From positions 558,001-622,000 of the forward strand of contig WION01000011.1 of the NCBI GenBank assembly GCA_015039365.1: a stretch of DNA of 64,000 nt, written 5' to 3'. This stretch comes from Amanita rubescens (Eukaryota; Basidiomycota; Agaricomycetes; Agaricales; Amanitaceae). Position 1 is the stretch's first letter, and each line of letters starts with the position of its first letter. The notes below the pieces were generated by a model. That model had not been told where the DNA came from, made no database searches, and saw nothing but the letters and a program-made list of their open reading frames with translations. Made by a program: the position numbers and the translations under genes. Below, piece after piece: positions 10,941-21,294 of this stretch.

Positions 10941-11289
10941 ATGAGCACAGTAAACTTGCGTAAGGTGTCCAATCTGCCCGTAAAGATGTATCAAACTCAC
11001 GTCAACATAGCGAGCCGAAGGTTACTTTTTGCCTGGACCATTAAGAAGAAAGCGGGCAAACCCGAATATGAGGATGAATCGAACGGAATGAAGTGCACGT
11101 CCAGAGTTAAAAGTGAGTGGCACCTCGTATAGGCTGATTGCATAGATTGATCATGCATCAGTTAATGGAACATGTTATGGAGAGGGGAGAAGCAGTAGTA
11201 AACGAAAAGCCCGGGAGATTGCCGCCAACGCTGCGTTGGTAAGTTTTCAGCGAAATTGGCAAAGAAAGAATATTAATTGCATCAATTAA
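10941..11289 (+). CDS. Small dsRBD protein, copy D (best match to the dsRBD consensus)
   Basis: Exons are 10941-10959, 11011-11112 and 11162-11289, both introns in phase 1. Helix 1 reads R-R-L-L-F-A-W-T, followed by K-P-E-Y-E-D and strands ending S-R-V-K-I-N-G. Then comes C-Y-G-E-G-R-S-S-S-K-R-K-A, the basic start of helix 2 that contacts the RNA major groove in dsRBDs, and R-E-I-A-A-N-A-A-L. A short basic tail follows. This copy keeps the lysine/arginine cluster that B, C and E have partly lost, so it is the likeliest true RNA binder. Confidence 0.68.
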
Positions 11290-11913
11290 TCACCTGTCTC
11301 CTGAACAAATCCCAGGCTCACCCACGCTCAGTTCCTGCTAATGGCCATATAGTCTAGGCCTCCAAGCTACTTGATTGCGGGAACGTAGAGTTTTCATGAC
11401 TGGATTTCTATCGGTGGGTTAGAAACAAGGAGTCCGTTGGTCTGGTGTGGTGCGTGTGTTCGGAGGAAAAGAGATTTTGTTGTTGTTTTGTTGTTGTTGA
11501 CGTTGAGGCCTCGGAGGCTCGCTGTCCCTCATGGTAGCGTTATTGCGGTCGTCAATAAGCCTGAAATATCAATACAATCTGACGATTGCAAACGCTTTGG
11601 ACGTAAAAGGTCTTGATATGTTGGAACCCTAACGTAAGGTTTGTCCTAAACTTCTTCTCTCAGCCCAGTATGGCGAGCGTCGGTCTCTTGATTCTCACAG
11701 CGGTGCATTCAGATGTGGGACTGTAGACAAGAAACTGATAGTCTGCACCTACCAGTTTACGATCAGACAACGCGAACAGTGTATTCTGCTCCACGTTGCA
11801 CGAACATGAGTCAGGTGTCGACCACAGCTCATTCTAGGAAATATGTTCAGAAGAGGTCCGCATTCGAAGGTTCAATAATACTATCTCCACGTCCTTCACC
11901 TTCGTCACAGCGG
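11290..11913. other. Spacer between dsRBD copies D and E
   Basis: No supported gene. It contains a short GTT-rich run near 11477 and the phrase 'gaaccctaacgtaaggttt', of which a variant recurs at about 13623 after copy F. This suggests that spacer DNA was duplicated together with the genes. Confidence 0.35.
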
Positions 11914-11971
11914 ATTGCTATACTACGGTGGCGTCATAGAAACTCAGAATGCTGTGTCGCAAGTTTATAAA
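11914..11971 (+). promoter_or_regulatory. Shared promoter block before dsRBD copy E
   Basis: TTGCTATACTACGGTGGCG, AAACTCAGAATGCTGTG and AGTTTATAAAGCTCC occur in conserved order. Confidence 0.6.
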
Positions 11972-12014
11972 GCTCCGCCGATTTGCAGCTGGAGCGTTCA
12001 AAGGACTGAGCGAA

Positions 12015-12455
12015 ATGAATGCCCCATTCTGGTGTAAGACGTTTCGACTTGTTCATATACTTGTACTAACATAACATCGACACAGCGAGCCGTAGATTGC
12101 TTCATAACTGGACTCTAGAACACCAAAGGGACGCACCCCGATATGTTGACCAATGGGATGGACTAGAGTGGACGTGGACGTCTACGGTCAAAAGTGAGTC
12201 GTACCTCGGCGTAGATTGATTGTATGATTTGACCATGTGTCAGTTGATGGTGTCTGTTACGGCGAGGGAAAAAGTTGTGATCAGGTGCGGGCCGACGAGC
12301 TTGCCGCGCGCGCTGCTTTGGTATGTTTCAGTGAAATCTGCGCGGTTACTTTTATTGACATAACCTTCGACAAAGTACAATACAGACCTCGTTGGGTTTC
12401 TCCTGTCAGTATAGCAGCGTTTGAATTTTGTCTTTGGAAGCGTAAATGGTTATAA
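12015..12455 (+). CDS. Small dsRBD protein, copy E, with long C-terminal tail
   Basis: Exons are 12015-12033, 12086-12193 and 12244-12455. The domain reads R-R-L-L-H-N-W-T, A-P-R-Y-V-D, W-T-W-T-S-T-V-K-I-D-G, Y-G-E-G-K-S and a last helix A-D-E-L-A-A-R-A-A-L. Unlike B-D it then runs on for about 45 residues of aromatic-rich sequence to a TAA at 12453-12455. That tail could be intron read-through, because GTATGT, a good donor, follows the last helix. Family context as for copy D. Confidence 0.62.
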
Positions 12456-12767
12456 TACATTTGGATCGATCATTGGACACTTCCTCAATTGTAAAATGCC
12501 TGCGTTTGAGACCATGCACGCCCAATAGCCAAAAGGAGACAAACGACGATGCGAAAGCCGCGAAGCTACGTGATCCAGATAAGATGCCCTCTCATCACTT
12601 CGCATGATAAGAAGGTGCGTAACATCTGTACGGCTCAGTGTGTCGACGACTATCGGCAATGCGATGATTCACTTTGGTAATCCAGTCAAATTCATCCACA
12701 ATTAACAGAACATCGGACTTGGTAATGTCGGTGGGCATCCACTCTTCACATTTGTTGCCAGCAGTTG

Positions 12768-12835
12768 AATCATGACCGTAAGCTGCTATACTATGATGTC
12801 GCCGAAACTCAGAATGCTATGTCGCGGTTATAAAG
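12768..12835 (+). promoter_or_regulatory. Shared promoter block before dsRBD copy F
   Basis: ATGACCGTAAGC, TGCTATACTATG, AAACTCAGAATGCTATG and GGTTATAAAGTG occur in conserved order. Confidence 0.6.
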
Positions 12836-12879
12836 TGTCTGGCTTGCAGCTGGAATCTCATTCAAGGCACCAACCACAA

Positions 12880-13211
12880 ATGAACAGCGAGCACTGTAGT
12901 AAGAACATCCTGACATATTCATAAGGTTGTATTTAAGTAAGGTCAACACAGGGAACCGTATATTAGTTTATAACTATGCCCAAGAAATGGGAATGGGCGC
13001 ACCCGAATATGTGGACCGATGGTTCCCCGACAGAAACATCTGGGTGTCCGTGGTTAAAGGTAAGTGGTTTCTGAGTAGATCGATTGTATGAATTGAATAG
13101 GCTTCAGTTGGTGGCGAATATGGTGGCATGGCAGATCATGTTTATCAAGACCGAGCTCGGGAACTTGCCGCGTTCGATTTTTTGGTATGTTTTTCAATCA
13201 AGTTGGTATAA
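12880..13211 (+). CDS. Small dsRBD-like protein, copy F (diverged)
   Basis: Exons are 12880-12898, 12952-13059 and 13108-13211, both introns in phase 1. Helix 1 (N-R-I-L-V-Y-N-Y-A-Q) and A-P-E-Y-V-D-R-W are clear and strand W-V-S-V-V-K-V is kept. The turn is E-Y-G-G-M in place of Y-G-E-G, and the last helix reads R-A-R-E-L-A-A-F-D-F. Basic contact residues are mostly gone, so RNA binding is doubtful although the fold is readable. Confidence 0.55.
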
Positions 13212-13789
13212 AGAAAGTTTTATTAACGTAGTTCTCAACAAAGTTGAAACTCGGCGGGCGATTATTCCCTTTTCGACAGTAAATAGTTCTTATATATATT
13301 TGACTGATTGAACACCGTTGTTTGTTATCGGAACCGTTTCCATCTCGGAATCCGAGGCCGTGATGGAAGTCTATCTCGTATCATCCAAGACGGAATACCA
13401 CCACACTGCGGTGGTTTGTTAACTTCCCCGGCACGACTTGACGAAAGTACAAAGGGCAAGACTCGCCTCAATGATCAGCAGGGCCTGCTACGTTTACGTT
13501 CAGTTGTTCCAGTGGCGACAGGTGCGGCCTCGCTGCATCTCTCTGAGGCCTCCGGGTGTTGAAGTGACTTTATCGCGGGGAAAAAGGTTTCTATGGGCGA
13601 AGGCTAACAAGAAGTCATGACTGAACCCTAAGGTAGGGTTTTCCGAAGTGCGGATAACCTGTGCGCTGCGTCGGCTCGAGAATGCTCATTGTCATTCCCT
13701 CACCATGCAGATTGGTGCCTGTGCTTCTCCGTTTACGTCTCCCGCCGTCGGATTTGATGGTGCTCGACCGTGCGCGGGAACGACTGCTG
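13212..13789. other. Spacer after copy F
   Basis: No supported gene. The open frames seen lack domains. It ends in the 3' part of the MAPKK relic. Confidence 0.3.
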
Positions 13790-14520
13790 GCTGAAAAAGT
13801 CGTATCACCGGTGTGTGGACGTTTTTTCTTGAGCTAGGTCGAGTTCCGATTCAGGGACGGGGGAGAGACTGAGGGTGTGGGCGTCTTCCAAGTCGTCGTC
13901 GTCTTCAGTTGATCCCGAAAAAGGAAAACGGCCGTTGGCGAGTTCAATGAGGGAGATCCTCAACATACGTCTGGTTTGACGGAATCTTGGATCCGTTCTG
14001 GCTGCACCTTGTTAGATAACACAGCGCAAAGACAGAGCACACTCACGCCCATGTATATCGAGGTCCCTACGAACGTGTCTGCGATAGAGTTGATGAGTTC
14101 TCCCGAGACGCCAAAGTCGCAGAGTTTGATCTCCCCTTTGCTGTTGCAGAGGATATTGGACGGCTTGATGTCTACCAGGGATGATGTTAGGTAGTTTTTT
14201 TGCAAGAAAACGGGGCACGCACCTGTGAACGTCGTACAAGGCAACCTTGGCAACAACCGCAATATCGATAAGCCCATCTTTTTGTATATCCCGTCAAAAG
14301 AACTTCTATCCATGTAATCCATGCGTTGGGTTCCGCCAAAATACGCCATAGATAAGACGATGTTAAAAGAGTGGCACTCGTGGTGGATTTGGAATTCTCT
14401 GAGGATCTGTTTGCGGACGACCGGTTTGGCGTCTATCAGGACGATCTGTGGGGGTAGATTAGCGACCATTCCAGCTTTGAAGGACGCGCGCGCACCATTT
14501 TGTATTGCTGGGGACATGTT
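13790..14520 (-). pseudogene. MAP kinase kinase (Ste7/Fuz7-type) gene relic
   Basis: Reading leftward, conserved MAPKK segments occur in the right order: V-L-I-D-A-K-P-V-V-R-K-Q-I-L-R-E, M-D-Y-M-D-R, I-Y-K-K-M-G, D-I-K-P-S-N-I-L, then K-L-C-D-F-G-V-S-G-E-L (DFG) and A-D-T-F-V-G-T-S. An intron-like gap precedes P-E-R-I-Q and, with a small deletion, I-S-L-I-E-L-A-N-G-R-F-P-F. The activation loop keeps serine and threonine, but the catalytic H-R before D-I-K-P, parts of the N-lobe and an A/W/G segment are missing. The kept intron argues against a retrocopy; it looks like a decayed segmental duplicate. Confidence 0.7.
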
Positions 14521-14569
14521 GAAGTCGCAGAGTTACCGTGAGAGATTCGTCGCTCTCGTCTGATCGATC

Positions 14570-15757
14570 ATGGCTGCACCCAAGAAACGCAAGTTGTCTG
14601 GCCTAACACAAGAAGACACAACCGTTCTACTTACCGCTCTGGAAACGTTCCAATCAACGCTTGATGAAAATGACGAAGATCTGCCTCCGGAACTCGTCCC
14701 CGCCCTTGATAAGCTACGTGCAAAATTGGGAGTCGTTCAGGTTTGAGTATCCTCAACGCCTGATACTGCCGTTACTTATACAAATTGGCCTTCAGCATAC
14801 GTCGTTTTCGAAAGTCGACCCATTTACGCTTGTTGCAGCTCAAATACGTTCTGGCCCTCTCTTTCTATCTTTCCATCTGAGGGATGAGATTGAAGCTATT
14901 GGGAAAGCCGATCGCCCAACCAGCTTTTTATCTTTCGACGCCACCGTGGAACTCATCAAGTTGGTCCGCAATCATGTCTCTGTCGTAGTAAGCCACTGTC
15001 AGCCACCGATGTTCAGACCATCTCATACATTTCGGGACTGGGGCCGGGTGCCGTATATTGATCAATATAATCTTGCTGCGCCTAGCTTCGACAATGCGAA
15101 ATGAAACAAGCGAGGTCAATATTATCCCGGAGTTTCCTATCTCCAAGACAACTTTCGGGACAACTTCAGGGAGTCGTTCATTCAGCGGAGTGGTTGATTT
15201 CCTGCTGGCCAGCGTGCCCCCAAAGTACTCCCGTAAGCTCTTCATATCTATTCCTTCTGGTAGCTGCTTACAACACCAACACTCTAGGCTTTTTGCTCCA
15301 AAATCCTGTTGGTGCACTCGCAAACCCGACTGCGATAGACTGGCCTCTCACTCCCACCATTATCGAAGCCAAGAAGGACAACCTACCAGCTGCAGTCCCA
15401 CAGGCGGCAATGGCAGTGGCGTCATACTGCAAGCAACACGAGTTTGATCATTTCCCACTGGTATTTGACTTACCTGACTTGGATTAATATAGGCTGCCTG
15501 TTTTGCGAGGTTGCATCACGTCAGGCGAACAGTGGTCTTTCTTCGTTTACAAGGGTGGTGATGCCTCCCGGCAGATATCTATTGCGGATCAAATCAGTTT
15601 GGGCGCCAACTTGGAAAACCTCTCACTTGTTCTAGGTCTTTTGAAGGATTTGGTACGTCTGGACTCTAGCTCTTATGCGCCCTCCATAACTAAGCACTTG
15701 TATATCATACAGGTTGAGAACGCCCTCGTTCACGACCAAAAGTACTTTTCATATTGA
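14570..15757 (+). CDS. PD-(D/E)XK nuclease-fold protein, seven exons
   Basis: Exons 14570-14740, 14796-14987, 15017-15047, 15086-15232, 15288-15441, 15493-15652 and 15713-15757 total exactly 900 nt, giving 299 residues with all phases agreeing. A basic P-K-K-R-K stretch near the N-terminus could be a nuclear signal. The core has G-V-V-D169 on one strand and, after a spacer, I-E207-A-K209-K with a following Q-A-A-M-A helix, the D..ExK pattern of this superfamily. Such proteins are common as lineage-specific families in Agaricomycetes; substrate unknown. It lies in the dsRBD array, and a functional link is only a possibility. Motif spacing fits, but catalysis is inferred. Confidence 0.68.
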
Positions 15758-16339
15758 CCGTCATTTTTGTCATTCATTCCGCTAGTACTTTCAGGCAATG
15801 GTGTTCTGATTAGAGTACAGGACATCTTGCAACAGCAAGAATAGAATAAAATGTTGCAACTTACTGGTGCCACGGTGTAACGAGCGCGATATCATCCGTC
15901 GGCGGGTTAGTCACACGGTGCACGCCGCCGCCTCCCCGTTGCGATCATTACCGATTACTTCGAGTTACGCCCGCATGCGTGGCAGAACCCTTTTTTGTTC
16001 CCGTAGTGACTACTCGATGTAACGTGCTAGTAGTTATCACAATACGGGGAATTGGAATATACTTGGCGGTTCCCTTATAAGGGATCTATTATACTGCTGC
16101 GAGCCAAACGTTCTTATATTGCAAATTATGATCTCGGACCGACAATGACCTGATGCTATCCAAACAGGACCTACGAAGCGCTCAAATTGGAAACATTTTT
16201 ATTGCATTGTCGAGTTTGACTTCGGAGTGCCTCCCATAGGCGCTGCTCTTCTTCACTTTTATAGCGCCAATTCGCTATTGCTTCACCATCTTGAACAAGA
16301 AAATGTGACGATCTTTCAGACCCTTCACTGCGGCGAGAT
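15758..16339. other. Spacer, no supported gene
   Basis: No coding region is supported. The right end grades into the promoter of dsRBD copy G. Confidence 0.35.
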
Positions 16340-16411
16340 CATGACCGTAACCTAACCTATCATGGCGTTGTGGAATCAAGTCAAATCCGGTGACCCGAGA
16401 GTTTATAAAAG
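16340..16411 (+). promoter_or_regulatory. Promoter block before dsRBD copy G
   Basis: ATGACCGTAACC and CCTATCATGGCG are kept and the TATA box is GTTTATAAAAGCTCG. The AAACTCAGAATGCT element is diverged (TCAAGTCAAATCC). Confidence 0.5.
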
Positions 16412-16456
16412 CTCGCCAACTCTCAGCTAGGATGTCGTTTCAAAGCATCAAGCGAA

Positions 16457-16802
16457 ATGAGCACGAAGTCGGAACAGTGTAAGACAATCATTTAACTTTA
16501 TTTTTTGTAACAAATTACTGACCGATAGTCAACACAGCGTGGTGTGAGCTTCTCTCCAAGCTGACCTCTGAATATTGCATGGCCGCACCTAGATATACAG
16601 ACAAACGGAGGTCACGACTGTGGACGTCTAGTGTCACAAGTGAGCATTTCCATGTAGATCGATGGTGTAAATTGAATATATATTAGTCGACGGCACAAGT
16701 TACGGCGACGGAATGGGCAGTAGTAAGACGGAAGCTCAGGAAAAGGCTGCCGCCTCTGCCTTAACACGTCTTTATACGAGCGGCTTGCGTCGTACTGGGT
16801 GA
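16457..16802 (+). CDS. Small dsRBD protein, copy G
   Basis: Exons are 16457-16478, 16538-16639 and 16687-16802. The start at 16457 is chosen because it alone gives the phase-1 junction used by the other copies; an ATG at 16432 is in another frame. Helix 1 is W-C-E-L-L-S-K-L, then A-P-R-Y-T-D and L-W-T-S-S-V-T-I-D-G. The turn is Y-G-D-G-M-G-S-S-K and the last helix A-Q-E-K-A-A-A-S-A-L. G-S-S-K-T is close to the canonical G-x-S-K-K. It lies 3.2 kb from copy F, separated by the MAPKK relic and the nuclease gene. Confidence 0.65.
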
Positions 16803-18030
16803 ACGGCGGTCCAATACTCGAACGGACAGCCCCGGTTTATGCACATAGTTTTTGTAAATTTCAATATATTGATCAGTATGTTATCGCAGTCGTTTGTAAA
16901 GTAGTGGTACCGTAGTCGCCACTCATTTTCCGTGAAGAGTCACTTGTTGCAATGGTCCCGTCTTTGCCAGTTCATGAGTCCTTGTTCGAGATCCTCCAAT
17001 TTCATTTGAAGGATGGCTCCTGGGCCGGGCATACGCAAACGCGAGCATGAAACTGAGCAATCAGGACCAGTTCAGAAAACGGCGCGTACTAGTATCTTGC
17101 AGGGTGTGTTTCATCGTGCCTCCCGGTGGTACTTGTTTGATCCGTGTACACTTCAACCTAGGCCAAGTCCTGTTGTGTATAAAGAAAAGAGCTCACTGGT
17201 TCACGGCCTCTGTGGACGCTCGTGGTAGACGTGCCAGTGAGCAGGCGTTCGATGTTCTGACCTGATCCGAGTCAAGCTGGCAGCTCTGACGTGGCAGCAC
17301 AGCCACCCGTTAGATCTAGATCCCGTTCCTAGTCCTTTTCTATCACGGGCGCCCGCGTCGAAAATGAATACTCCCTTGTGGAAAGAGTCGTCGGAATAAA
17401 ACTTGTCAACTGTGGACGTCGCGAGACTCCGTCGCAACATCAATTGGAACAGGGCAAGGCGAGTGAGCTTATGTCGCATTCGGACCCAACATCCCAATGG
17501 CAAGGCTGTCCACTCGAATTCTCGAGCAAAGAAGGCCAGGGTTACTTCGACGACAAAGGAGAAGTAGGAAAACTGCGTACCGCTCGCGGTAAGAAGACGA
17601 ATCAGATCCTTGGTCCGTGCCAGGCAAAGGTGCCGTTAGCATTGTCGGCCCGGGAGATGACATATCACGATAACGAGCTAGCGATGGTCTTACCGTCTGG
17701 CTCTAAAAACCTGGATGACCGAATACAGGACCAGCGGCTCGCGTGATAGGAAGGACTCTCCCGAATCGGTCATTGTTCAAGGACCGTGGTTCTCTCAACT
17801 CGATTTGAGCCGGGGAAAGGACAAAGCCGAAAGCGCTCGACATGTCTTAGCCAAAATGGAGCTTGGGCGACCTCCCTCTCATGCCTCGAAACCGATTTGC
17901 ACCGCTCTTGCTCAAGTTGGCGTTGGAGAGGCTACTACCCTTTGTTTCAGTCTATAGAACGCGGTTGTGTATAAACGCGTTCCTTCTTCCACCTCGGAAA
18001 ATTTCAAGCACGGATCATCTCTGATGTCCT
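16803..18030. other. Uncertain region with short open frames
   Basis: Frames at 17047-17265 (ending R-R-A-S-E-Q-A-F-D-V-L) and 17378-17746 could be exons of decayed genes. The first has a faint dsRBD-like last helix. I cannot assign either. Confidence 0.25.
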
Positions 18031-18039
18031 CCAACCCCG

Positions 18040-18960
18040 ACGATTCGACCCTCGCTTCTTTTTCATCACAGTTTTTCCGAGTTCCCCAAATTGCCTCATA
18101 AAGACGGTGAAAAGCCAACGTGGGTCTCCCTCGACAGGATGTGATGCTGCCAACGATTCCGGGTGGAGAGGTGAAAGAGGCGTTGAACGCGCTGTGTGGG
18201 TATTGGATGTGCTTGAGAGATAGGATTATGGACCAGATCGTTTGGGAGGACCGTGGGCGGAAGTTGGGTTCCGAGAACGTGGAGGATAAGCATGAAAAGT
18301 GGGGCATGATTCTCCCTCGAGTCATCCTCAGGGGCACCGTCACCTGCCGCGCGTTCAACGTTAACTGCTTCCAACGTGAAAAAGAACGACTTCGGGTCAG
18401 AACTGAAAGCAGTGGTCTGTGCACCACCCGGCTACACGATCGTCGGTAGCGGTATGGATTCAGAAGAGCTGTGTGGATCTCGGGTTGGGAGACGCGCAGT
18501 TTGGTATGCACAATGCGATGGCATCGGGGCGGATGATACTCGAAGGGACGAAAAGCGCTGGAACGGATTTGCATTCGAAAGATACTCAGCACTCATCACA
18601 GCCAACGCGATGATGTGACGATGTCAATACCGGAAGCTAAAAACACGTGGAAGATCTATAGGCTTCCACAAACGGCTGCTCGGGTGTGGATTATCTCCAC
18701 ATACTGATCTATACCTCATCATGCGGGACCATATCCGAGCGCGATGCCTCATCTCGGTGCACAATGAATTGCGGTACCTTGTCAAAGAGAAAGTACTGCG
18801 AGAGGGAGGGGTTCACAGAACTGAGTGTCGGTAGTTCGTCGACCCAAGACGACAGCTTGAAAGCGCAGGCAGCTCGGGGGTTTGTACAAAAGTTCATGGT
18901 GTCAAGTCTGAAGGTGGGATTGGGGGTGGACCGGGAGCAAAAGGCAAAAAGGGGAGGGAC
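18040..18960 (+). pseudogene. MIP1: Mitochondrial DNA polymerase gamma relic
   Basis: Family-A polymerase segments appear in order but in changing frames: K-L-P-H-K-D-G near 18090, [11 protein letters not shown] near 18320, A-P-P-G-Y-T-I-V-G with D-S-E-E-L near 18420-18470, G-D-A-Q-F-G-M-H and [14 protein letters not shown] near 18490-18580. Then come G-V-D-Y-L-H and L-I-S-V-H-N-E-L-R-Y-L-V near 18685-18790. The last is the motif C region, with N in place of the catalytic D of V-H-D-E. The O-helix region between is missing. These are motifs of the enzyme that copies mitochondrial DNA. Frameshifts and the lost acid show it is dead. Confidence 0.72.
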
Positions 18961-19711
18961 GGGGAAAAAGTTGGGATGGGGCCTTCGGGAAATGGGGAGG
19001 GGCCTTGATTGGCCGAGTGAATACGAGTTATGGGGGAATGAGTATCGTTATTGGTGTAATTTATGTTAATTTTTCAAAATAAGGAAGAAAAAGTTGTTAT
19101 ACAGTCTGTACATAATACAAGAACCGAACTAACTATTGAGATTGGCGTTTCGTATGACCGGTGTATCGGGTAGCTCTTCCGATTCACGAGGCGACAGCGG
19201 GAAGACACGGGTGCGGTCTCAGTAGTCATTGGGGACTCGTAGTGAGTGGGTTCTGGCATAGTAATGGGGCAGGGAGGAAGGAGGTCGTCGGCCGGCTATT
19301 CCTTGATTTGGACCATAAAAGAGAATCAGTAGGCTGGGATTCGGAAGGGATCGTTCGTAGAGGCACATGATCCGGTGTGCATCACTGAGGTAGTGGATTA
19401 GGTGTTGAAATATAGCGAGGGGAGCGGGGTGTTCGAATGGGAATCACATCGTATTCGTCCGTAGACTAGCTACTTATATAGGCTATAGTGTAGTAACGAA
19501 ATCTTCTCGGCGCACAGCGCCGTATCCTCAAACGCTCCCTCGCCGAGTCCTCGCCCGCCTCCTACACTTCCTCGTCGTCTGCCCCTTGTCCTCCATCTCC
19601 ATCCGCCTCTCCGTCTCCCCCGGTTCCACCTCCTGCGCACAGCGCGTGTCCAGCCGTACCAGCGGCTGTCGTCTTCTTCGGCGGCCGTACATCCGATCCC
19701 AACATCAGGCA
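18961..19711. other. No confidently supported gene
   Basis: G-rich then C/T-rich DNA. An open plus-strand frame near 19500-19700 is proline/serine-rich, and the minus strand reads as arginine-rich; both look compositional. Confidence 0.3.
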
Positions 19712-21009
19712 TCATGGACCATCCATTGTACGAGGAGTAAACGACTTACTGTCTAGAGTTGTCATCGTCTTAACCACTCTGCATCTCGACGCGATATCTT
19801 CTGGGGTGGATTTGTCATGGACTAGGGTGACGTCGACTTCGACCGAGTTTTCTCTTCCTATTTCCTTGTGACTGTACATGGCAGGAAGAGAAGGGGACAG
19901 CCGGTGCATAAGCAGAATGGAATGCGCGAGAGGCGCAGGAAGCGGCTGTATGACGGGATCTGTGGAAGGGCGAGGTCAGTAATCTGCGAATGAAACGGGA
20001 GATACGCGTTTACCGGAAGCAATAGCATAGCCAGAGCGGCGTTTCGCGGACCTGTACTTCGACAGCAGATCTGAGCCAGTAGGGTCGGAGGGAGGAGGAA
20101 GAGGAGAGTAAGTAGAATGCGGCAGCGATGATTTTTTCCGTGGGAAGAAGAAAGTTGGGAGGAACAGAGGAAGATGAGGCCGTGTCAAGAGATATATCTG
20201 CAGCAGCAGGGCCCAAACCAGATGGAATGGAGTAGGCGGCAGGCCGACATGAACGAGGCTGGTAGAGGCTGGATTTCGTTCGACGCCTGCCATGCGCATC
20301 GGTATTTTTCAGGTTGGATCATGACGTACGGATATCAGGAGATGGCGCCGATATGGAGTTTATAGATGTTGATGGGCGCATGAAGGACATGACTCAGAGG
20401 CCTGAGGAAGGGGTCAGTCAAGATTTTGAGACGGAAAGAGATGAACGCACCTTCGTATGTGTTGGTCCCTACTGTCCGTCTCTGTCGTTTGCGTGTAGCG
20501 CCGTAAAGCCTGTTCGGAACAGCTCGCATGCCCCGTCCATTAGCCTTATCCTCCGCATATCGCCAGTAGCTCGATTATAAGATTGGTTAGGTTTCAATGA
20601 ACTGGCCGAGACGCGAATAGAAGATGGCGGTTGGGGTGGACAATTTGTAGTAGTCTCTGGAAGCACGGTCAATGAAGGGAGCATTCGTAGGCGAGCGCCC
20701 GTCCGTATTGTTGCGTAACTTGCCTGATAGTCCGTAGTCTCGAGAAAGAGCTAGAATGGCCTCAGGAAGACCCACGTTGCCAAATGGAGAAGTTATCTGA
20801 ATATGTATGACTGGGCCCGAGAGCAGCCTGGTTCCTGGGGTCAGTGCTGCCTCGCACGTGAACTTATAGTAGTCCTGCGCGCTCTCAATCCTTTGACAAG
20901 ACGACCATTTGATTTCGCTTGTACCCAGAGTGCACTCGCATCGCTCCGTGCGCTCTCGAGTCTTAACCAACAGCAAACGCATCATCTCTAACCAGCTCTT
21001 GCCTTTCAC
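19712..21009 (-). CDS. Spliced gene of unknown function (approximate extent)
   Basis: Reading leftward, several coding-like pieces are separated by short introns. One of about 120 residues begins near 20990-21009 (…C-E-A-A-L-T-P-G-T, I-H-I-Q-I-T-S-P-F-G-N-V-G, R-A-S-R-D-Y-Y-K-L). Another lies near 20450 (T-Y-E-G-A-F-I-S-F-R-L-K). Others are near 20050 (D-P-T-G-S-D-L-L-S-K-Y) and 19750-19905 (S-V-E-V-D-V-T-L-V-H-D-K). The beta-rich alternation and G-T-N-T-Y-E-G-A-F phrase recall arrestin-like proteins, but I am not confident. Exact exons are not resolved and the copy may be broken. Confidence 0.3.
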
Positions 21010-21294
21010 ACGGTCATCTGACTGTATTGCAACTCACTTTGCCCGCACACACCATCTACGCCTCACGAACTAGTAGGTCAAGCCACATCATGGAACCACC
21101 ATGACTGCTTGCTGATCTCTTGATCCAGGATCCAGACACATCATCCATTTCCTCATCCAAGTCTCCAGTACACAATCCCCTCTTGATTCACACACCCAGC
21201 TATCACTGCTTTTTCCATATCTCCAGTGGCAAGCATCATTTCCATTTCACCACCCCCTCAATCAAACAATCTGATCTTGATCCTAGCTCAAGCT
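21010..21294. other. Intergenic region before the GTPase gene
   Basis: Pyrimidine-rich leader-like DNA precedes the ATG at 21295, with no clear TATA box. It is the probable promoter and 5' untranslated region. Confidence 0.35.

Noticed and set aside
17013..17265. Possible eighth dsRBD copy
   Set aside because: Only a weak last-helix resemblance (R-R-A-S-E-Q-A-F-D-V-L). No shared promoter block, exon plan or Y-G-E-G turn.
17912..18592. 226-residue minus-strand frame
   Set aside because: It is antisense to the polymerase-gamma relic, whose plus-strand motifs (A-P-P-G-Y, G-T-D-L-H-S-K) are specific.
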